Source: Rhodococcus antarcticus
Lineage (GTDB): Bacteria > Actinomycetota > Actinomycetes > Mycobacteriales > Mycobacteriaceae
Reading direction: 5' to 3'
DNA: 64,000 nt
Assembly (NCBI RefSeq): GCF_026153295.1
Contig: NZ_CP110615.1
Location: 2,480,001-2,544,000 of the forward strand
Below the pieces are notes generated by a model that saw nothing but the letters and a program-made list of their open reading frames with translations, was not told the DNA's origin and ran no database searches. The position numbers and the translations under genes are program-made. Shown piece after piece: positions 59,555-64,000 of this stretch. Positions within the stretch are counted from its first letter, which is position 1. Every line of letters begins with the position of its first letter.

Positions 59555-60373
59555 TCAGTGCAGGGTCTTGGGGGCATCCGGGGCGTGGGCGTGCGTGCGC
59601 ATCCACTCCTCGCCCTGCCGGACGGCCTTCTTCAGGGCGGAGCGCTCGCTGAGGTAGTCCCCGGCGATGCCCACCACGGGCAGCTTGCCGACCATGCCGC
59701 TGACGAACCCGCCCTGCGGTCGCTTGTCCAGCTCGCCGAGGATGGAGCGCAGCACCCGGCCGTAGCGCCACAGCGCCCGGCCCGCGGTGACCACCGAGGA
59801 ACGCCCCCGGCCCGGCTCGGCCCGCACGCCCTCGGCGTCGAGGGTCTGCTCGCTGCGCTCGGCCGTGCTCGCCACCAGCTCGCGGCTGACGGTCCGGCGG
59901 CTGAGCACCTGCGCGAGCATCCGCACCTGGTCGCCCTCGTCGGTGACGCCGTGCTCGCGCGCCACCGCGCACAGCACCATGGCCTGGCTGGCGGCGCCCA
60001 GGGTGTCCTGCACGGGGAAGCGGTCGGCCACGATCCCGCCGAGCCCGGGGATGGACACCAGCAGCGTGGTGAAGCGGCCGATGCGGTTGACCCACCAGTC
60101 GCTGCGGGCCCGCACGTCCATCCGCTCCCAGGCCGCCGTGCCCGGGTACTCGGTGTTGTGGAAGCCCTCGACGGCGGCGTGCACCGCCTTGTCCTTGAGC
60201 CGGACCACCACGTTGGCGGCCTCGTGCGGGACCTCGACGACGCGGGGCTCCCGGGTGCGCTGCTTCCAGCCGAACGGGTCGGTGCGGGTGAGCGCGTCGA
60301 GCACGGGCCCGCTGCCGCGGACGACCACCTTCAGGACGCTGACGACGTGGGCATCGGTGATGGCCTGGGCCAC
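59555..60373 (-). CDS. EcsC-like helical protein
   Basis: 272 residues from GTG 60373, with AGAGGAGG seven bases upstream, the best Shine-Dalgarno in the window. The central GLGGIVADRFPVQDTLGAASQAMVLCAVAREHGV and the C-terminal GKLPVVGIAGDYLSERSALKKAVRQGEEWM resemble EcsC-family proteins, which are membrane-associated and of unknown role. The sequence is not predicted to contain full membrane helices. It lies between fbiC and fdxC, where M. tuberculosis has other genes (Rv1174c-Rv1176c). The family assignment is by pattern only. Confidence 0.6.
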   Translation of the reverse strand: MAQAITDAHVVSVLKVVVRGSGPVLDALTRTDPFGWKQRTREPRVVEVPHEAANVVVRLKDKAVHAAVEGFHNTEYPGTAAWERMDVRARSDWWVNRIGRFTTLLVSIPGLGGIVADRFPVQDTLGAASQAMVLCAVAREHGVTDEGDQVRMLAQVLSRRTVSRELVASTAERSEQTLDAEGVRAEPGRGRSSVVTAGRALWRYGRVLRSILGELDKRPQGGFVSGMVGKLPVVGIAGDYLSERSALKKAVRQGEEWMRTHAHAPDAPKTLH

Positions 60374-60422
60374 GGGGGTCCTCCTCTGGACGGTTGCGAG
60401 CGCGTCGTCCGCGGACGGCGAG

Positions 60423-60467
60423 TGCTCAGGTGGCGGGTGCTCAGGTGGCGGGTGCTCAGGCTGCGGG
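60423..60467. repeat. 15-bp tandem repeat, three copies, duplicating the fbiC stop codon
   Basis: Units 60423-60437, 60438-60452 and 60453-60467. The fbiC TGA (60456-60458) lies in the unit nearest fbiC. As 15 is a multiple of three, each copy places another TGA in the same frame downstream, giving three in-frame stops. Confidence 0.88.
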
Positions 60468-63014
60468 TGACGCGTGCACCGCAGGGATCCCGTAGGTCGT
60501 CGTCCTCTCACGCAGCGGTCGACCGATGCCGGCCGCGATCTCGGTGAGCTCGGCCACCGTCTTGGCCGAGCCGTGCTGGGAGCCCGCCATCCGGCTGATG
60601 GTCTCCTCCATGAGGGTGCCACCCAGGTCGTCGGCGCCGCCGGTGAGCATGGCCCGGGTCCCCTCGGTGCCCAGCTTCACCCACGAGGTCTGCACGTGGT
60701 CGATGCTGCCGTGCAGCAGCACCCGCGCCAGGGCGTGCACCGCGCGGTTGTCCCGCTGGCTGGGGCCCGGGCGGGCGGCACCCGCCAGGTACAGCGGCGA
60801 GGAGGTGTGCACGAAGGGCAGCGGCACGAACTCGGTGAACCCGCCGGTGCGGGACTGGATCTCGCGCAGCACCCTGAGGTGGGCGACCCAGTGCCGCGGG
60901 TGGTCCACGTGGCCGTACATCATCGTGGAGGAGGAGCGCAGCCCCACCTCGTGCGCGGTGGTGACCACCTCGATCCACGACGCGGTGGGCAGCTTGCCCT
61001 TGGTGAGCACCCAGCGGACCTCGTCGTCGAGGATCTCCGCGGCCGTGCCGGGGATGGTGTCCAGCCCTGCCGCGCGCAGCTCGGTGAGCCACTCGCGGAT
61101 GCTGACCCCGCCGTGCGCGGCCCCGCTGACCACCTCCATGGGCGAGAAGGCGTGCACGTGCATGTCCGGCACCCGGGCCTTGACCGCCCGCACCAGGTCG
61201 GCGTACCCGGTGGCCGGGATGTCCGGGTCGATGCCGCCCTGCATGCAGACCTCGGTGGCGCCCAGCGCCCACGCCTGCTCCGCCCGGTCGGCCACCTCCG
61301 TCAGGCTCAGGGTGAAGGCGTCGGCATCCCCCTTGCGCTGGGCGAAGGCGCAGAAGCGGCAGCCGGTGTAGCAGATGTTGGTGAAGTTGATGTTCCGGTT
61401 GACGACGTAGGTGACCTCGTCGCCGTTGACGTCGCGACGCAGGTCGTCGGCCAGCGCGCACAGCGCCTCGAGCGCGGGACCCTCCGCCTCGGCCAGCGCG
61501 AGGTACTGCCGGTCGGACAGCCCCGCCGGGTCCACCGCCGCCGCCCGCAGCGCCTGCGCCACGTCCCCGCCGAGCACCGCGGGCGCCGACAGCGAGCGCA
61601 CCTGCTCCCGGACGGACTCCCAGTCCCCGAACGCGCTGCCCAGGTCCGACCGGGTCTCGGTGTTCCGACCGTCGGTGTCGATCGCCGTGGCGAGGTCGGT
61701 GCGCCCCGAGGACACCCACTCGGCGTCCGGCTCCTGCCACGGCAGACCGACGGGCACCGCACCGGGCTCGGCCAGGCCGTCCTCCCGGGCCAGGGCCGCC
61801 ACGTGTGCGGCGATCCGGGGGTCGATCCACGGCGATCCGGCGCGCACGTACTCCGGCTGCGCGGCGGTGCGCTCGGTGAGGGTGAACCCCGCCGCCGCGG
61901 TGACGGCCGCCAGGGCCTCGAGCTGCGGCCAGGGACGCTCGGGGTTGACGTGGTCCGGGGTCAGCGGGCTCACGCCGCCGAAGTCGTCCACGCCCGCGCC
62001 GAGCAGCAGCGCGCACTCCTGGAGGTCCACCAGGTTCGGCGGGGCCTGCACGCGCACCTGCGGGCCCAGCAGCAGCCGGGTCACGGCGATGGTGGCGCGG
62101 TAGTCGTCGAGGTCCGCGTCCGGGGCGGCGCGCATGGCGGTGCCGTCCTTGGCCCGGAAGTTCTGCACGATCACCTCCTGCACGTGCCCGAAGGCCTTGT
62201 GCACCCGGCGGATCGCGAGCACCGAGTCGACCCGCTCGGCCAGGGTCTCCCCGATGCCCACCAGGATCCCGGTGGTGAACGGGACGCTGAGGCGCCCGGC
62301 GTCGGTGAGGGTGCGCAGGCGCACGTCGGGGTGCTTGTCGGGGCTGCCGAAGTGGCACGCGCCGGGGGTCTCGTGCAGACGCAGGCTGGTGGTCTCCAGC
62401 ATCATCCCCATGGACGGGGCCACCGGCTTGAGGCGGGTGATCTCCTCCCAGCTCATGACTCCCGGGTTGAGGTGCGGCAGCAGGCCGGTCTCCTCCAGCA
62501 CCCGGATGCTCATCGCCCGCACGTAGGCCAGCGTGGAGTCGTACCCGCGGCTCTCCAGCCACTCCCGGGCCTGCGGCCAGCGCTCCTCGGGGCGGTCGCC
62601 CAGGGTGAACAGCGCCTCCTTGCAGCCCAGGGCGGCGCCGGCGCGGGCGATCTCCACGACCTCGTCCGGGTCGAGGAACATGCCGTGCCCGGCGGCGGCC
62701 AGCGGGCCGGGGGCGGTGACGAACGTGCAGTAGTGACAGCGGTCGCGGCACAGCCGGGTCAGCGGGATGAACACCTTGCGGGAGTAGGTGACCGTCCCGG
62801 GGCGACCGGCGGCGGCCAGCCCGGAGTCGCGCACCCGGGCGGCGGCCGCGCACAGGGCGTCGAGCTGCTCGCCGCGGGCGTGCAGCAGGGTCTCCGCCTC
62901 GGTCGCGTCGAGGGTCACCCCGTCGGCCGCGCGGCGCAGGGCCCGACGCAGCGCCGACTCCGACGGACGCAGCGCGACCGGGGTGGGCAGGACGGGATCG
63001 GGGAGATCGGTCAC
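60456..63014 (-). CDS. fbiC: FbiC: FO synthase (two-domain radical SAM enzyme) for coenzyme F420
   Basis: 852 residues (Rv1173 is 856). The N-terminal (CofG) half has the radical SAM cluster CRDRCHYC near residues 88-95; the C-terminal (CofH) half has CYTGCRFC near 547-554. Together they make 7,8-didemethyl-8-hydroxy-5-deazariboflavin from tyrosine and a pyrimidine. GTG 63014 overlaps the stop of the small membrane protein (GTGA). Its product serves the window's PPOX protein and other F420 enzymes. Confidence 0.95.
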   Translation of the reverse strand: MTDLPDPVLPTPVALRPSESALRRALRRAADGVTLDATEAETLLHARGEQLDALCAAAARVRDSGLAAAGRPGTVTYSRKVFIPLTRLCRDRCHYCTFVTAPGPLAAAGHGMFLDPDEVVEIARAGAALGCKEALFTLGDRPEERWPQAREWLESRGYDSTLAYVRAMSIRVLEETGLLPHLNPGVMSWEEITRLKPVAPSMGMMLETTSLRLHETPGACHFGSPDKHPDVRLRTLTDAGRLSVPFTTGILVGIGETLAERVDSVLAIRRVHKAFGHVQEVIVQNFRAKDGTAMRAAPDADLDDYRATIAVTRLLLGPQVRVQAPPNLVDLQECALLLGAGVDDFGGVSPLTPDHVNPERPWPQLEALAAVTAAAGFTLTERTAAQPEYVRAGSPWIDPRIAAHVAALAREDGLAEPGAVPVGLPWQEPDAEWVSSGRTDLATAIDTDGRNTETRSDLGSAFGDWESVREQVRSLSAPAVLGGDVAQALRAAAVDPAGLSDRQYLALAEAEGPALEALCALADDLRRDVNGDEVTYVVNRNINFTNICYTGCRFCAFAQRKGDADAFTLSLTEVADRAEQAWALGATEVCMQGGIDPDIPATGYADLVRAVKARVPDMHVHAFSPMEVVSGAAHGGVSIREWLTELRAAGLDTIPGTAAEILDDEVRWVLTKGKLPTASWIEVVTTAHEVGLRSSSTMMYGHVDHPRHWVAHLRVLREIQSRTGGFTEFVPLPFVHTSSPLYLAGAARPGPSQRDNRAVHALARVLLHGSIDHVQTSWVKLGTEGTRAMLTGGADDLGGTLMEETISRMAGSQHGSAKTVAELTEIAAGIGRPLRERTTTYGIPAVHASPAA

Positions 63015-63430
63015 CGCGTCGATTGTGCCCGCTGCACGGCCGCGCGCCCCACGTGGCGCCCCAGCAGGAGCGCGGCGGGCACCACGCCGAGGACCAGCAG
63101 CACCAGCGCACGCCAGTCGTTGAGCAGCAGGACGTCACCCCCGGGGCCGGGGAACGTGAGCAGGAGCACGGTCAGCACCCAGGCCCCCAGCGGTGCGGCC
63201 GCCACCGTCGTCCGGGTGGTGCGCTCGCCCGCGGCCGCGACGAGCACGGGGTTGGTCACCGCAGCCGCGATCGCCCCCACCGGCACGGACAGGGTGCCCA
63301 GGTGCACGGGCAGGAACAGCACCTCCAGCACCGCCACGAGCACGGCCAGCGCCACGAGCGCCACCACCTCGACCACGGCCGGCAGCTGGACCTCCCGCCG
63401 GGCGTGGCTGGTGTGCTCGGGACCGGTCAC
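63011..63430 (-). CDS. Membrane protein of the mshB-fbiC operon (Rv1171-like)
   Basis: 139 residues with four hydrophobic segments (about 15-35, 38-58, 68-88 and 100-120). GTG 63430 overlaps the mshB stop and its own stop overlaps fbiC (both GTGA), so it is the middle gene of the mshB operon. Rv1171 is a small membrane protein at this place. Function unknown. Confidence 0.85.
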   Translation of the reverse strand: MTGPEHTSHARREVQLPAVVEVVALVALAVLVAVLEVLFLPVHLGTLSVPVGAIAAAVTNPVLVAAAGERTTRTTVAAAPLGAWVLTVLLLTFPGPGGDVLLLNDWRALVLLVLGVVPAALLLGRHVGRAAVQRAQSTR

Positions 63431-64000
63431 AGGTCCACCCCGGCGAACAGGTCGTGCTCGCGGCCGTCGGGCCCGAGCTCGCCCGCGCGACCGTGGGCCA
63501 GCACGTAGTGCTCCTCGGCGAGCACCGGCTGCGCCACGTCGTTGGACAGGGCGAAGGCGTGCCCACCCGGGGCCACGGTCACCTGGGTGGCGTGCGCGGC
63601 GAGCGCGGCGAGCTTGGCGGCGAGCACCGGACGGACGTCGACGACGGCGTCCACCCGCTCGTCGGGCTCGCTGGGGAGCTCGCCGTCCGCCGGCAGCCGC
63701 CAGCCCGGCGGCAGCTCTCCCAGTGCGGCGAGGCCCTCGACCAGGGCAGTGCGCTCGACCACGGTCCAGTAGACCTTCGCGACCGACCACGGCTCGCCCG
63801 TGCCCGGGAAGGCCGCCGGATCGCCGGCGCGGGCCACGGCCGCGGTGGTCACCCGGTGCACGCGCACGTGGTCGGGGTGGCCGTAGCTGCCGGCGGGGTC
63901 GTAGGCGACCACGACGTGCGGGCGCAGCTCCCGCAGCACGGACACCATCGCCTGCTCGACCGCGTCGTCGCGGGCCTGGACGAAGCTGCGCGGGTGCAGG
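63427..64000 (-). CDS. mshB: MshB: N-acetyl-GlcN-Ins deacetylase of mycothiol synthesis (C-terminal part; start outside the window)
   Basis: About 191 residues visible. The LmbE/PIG-L fold is recognised by PHVVVAYDPAGSYGHPDHVRVH, whose second-motif His is a zinc ligand, and the C-terminal HAFALSNDVAQPVLAEEHYVL. The N-terminal HPDD motif lies outside the window. It removes the acetyl group from GlcNAc-Ins in mycothiol synthesis. It is first in a four-gene overlap with Rv1171-like and fbiC. Confidence 0.9.
   Translation of the reverse strand, partial: LHPRSFVQARDDAVEQAMVSVLRELRPHVVVAYDPAGSYGHPDHVRVHRVTTAAVARAGDPAAFPGTGEPWSVAKVYWTVVERTALVEGLAALGELPPGWRLPADGELPSEPDERVDAVVDVRPVLAAKLAALAAHATQVTVAPGGHAFALSNDVAQPVLAEEHYVLAHGRAGELGPDGREHDLFAGVDL

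Overview
The window is gene-dense, very high-GC (strongly G/C at third codon positions) actinobacterial chromosome. GTG starts and 1- or 4-base ATGA/GTGA overlaps are common. Gene content points to a mycothiol- and F420-making member of the Mycobacteriales/Pseudonocardiales group: mshB, fbiC (FO synthase), an Rv1155-like F420/flavin split-barrel protein, AdnAB, DUF3117, TIGR02569, a SigE-RseA-HtrA-TatB cluster and GpgS/GlgM polysaccharide genes. Genus cannot be fixed by reading alone. No rRNA, tRNA, insertion sequence, prophage or CRISPR array was seen, and no gene-free stretch exceeds 300 bases.

Layout. (1) 1-23226 resembles the M. tuberculosis Rv3200c-Rv3213c neighbourhood (gene numbers from memory): two M16 peptidases, a K+ channel, AdnB/AdnA, a LipV-like hydrolase, an alkyltransferase-like protein, two TerD proteins (an insertion relative to that order), TIGR02569, MoeZ, DUF3152, an alpha/beta hydrolase, TetR, DUF3107, a ferritin-like protein, a DEAD-box helicase, an Rv3212-like protein and a ParA. 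(2) 23292-31070 is mixed: DUF2236 oxygenase-like, a PHP-MarC-RecB-like-3TM cluster, a PH-domain membrane protein, a 52-residue membrane protein too short for most gene callers, MaoC, CorA, DUF2332, SUFU. (3) 31081-64000 follows the Rv1234-to-Rv1170 order in reverse: stress protein, acyl-CoA dehydrogenase, Dps, channel-less MgtE, DUF1003, MarR, Mrp, TatB, HtrA, RseA, SigE, O-methyltransferase, GlgC/GlgM, an RlmA-type methylase, MFS/LysR pair, DUF3117, TagA, SRPBCC, DivIVA-like, GpgS, two LOG proteins, DapE/DapD, AlkB, PPOX, two MFS, DapC, FdxC, an EcsC-like protein, FbiC, a membrane protein and MshB.

How genes work together. AdnAB, AlkB, TagA and the ATL protein serve DNA repair; AlkB has a perfect actinobacterial LexA box abutting its -10. 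SigE, its zinc-type anti-sigma factor and HtrA form an envelope-stress module with a candidate SigE-type promoter. GlgC and GlgM make ADP-glucose and use it for alpha-glucan or maltose-1-phosphate synthesis; GpgS starts methylglucose lipopolysaccharide precursors. DapC, DapD and DapE cover three steps of the succinylase lysine/DAP pathway.

Two genome-wide habits stand out. At least 17 genes have a TANNNT -10 box 6-8 bases before the start codon and no Shine-Dalgarno sequence, i.e. they look leaderless; this also fixes several start codons. Short perfect or near-perfect tandem repeats (12-30 bp) sit at gene ends and N-termini, several of them spanning or duplicating stop codons. I found no clearly new multi-gene system; the best leads are the LexA-AlkB unit, the mirror-image dapE/dapD and glgC/glgM leaderless promoters, the nested palindrome after dapE, and the stop-codon repeats.
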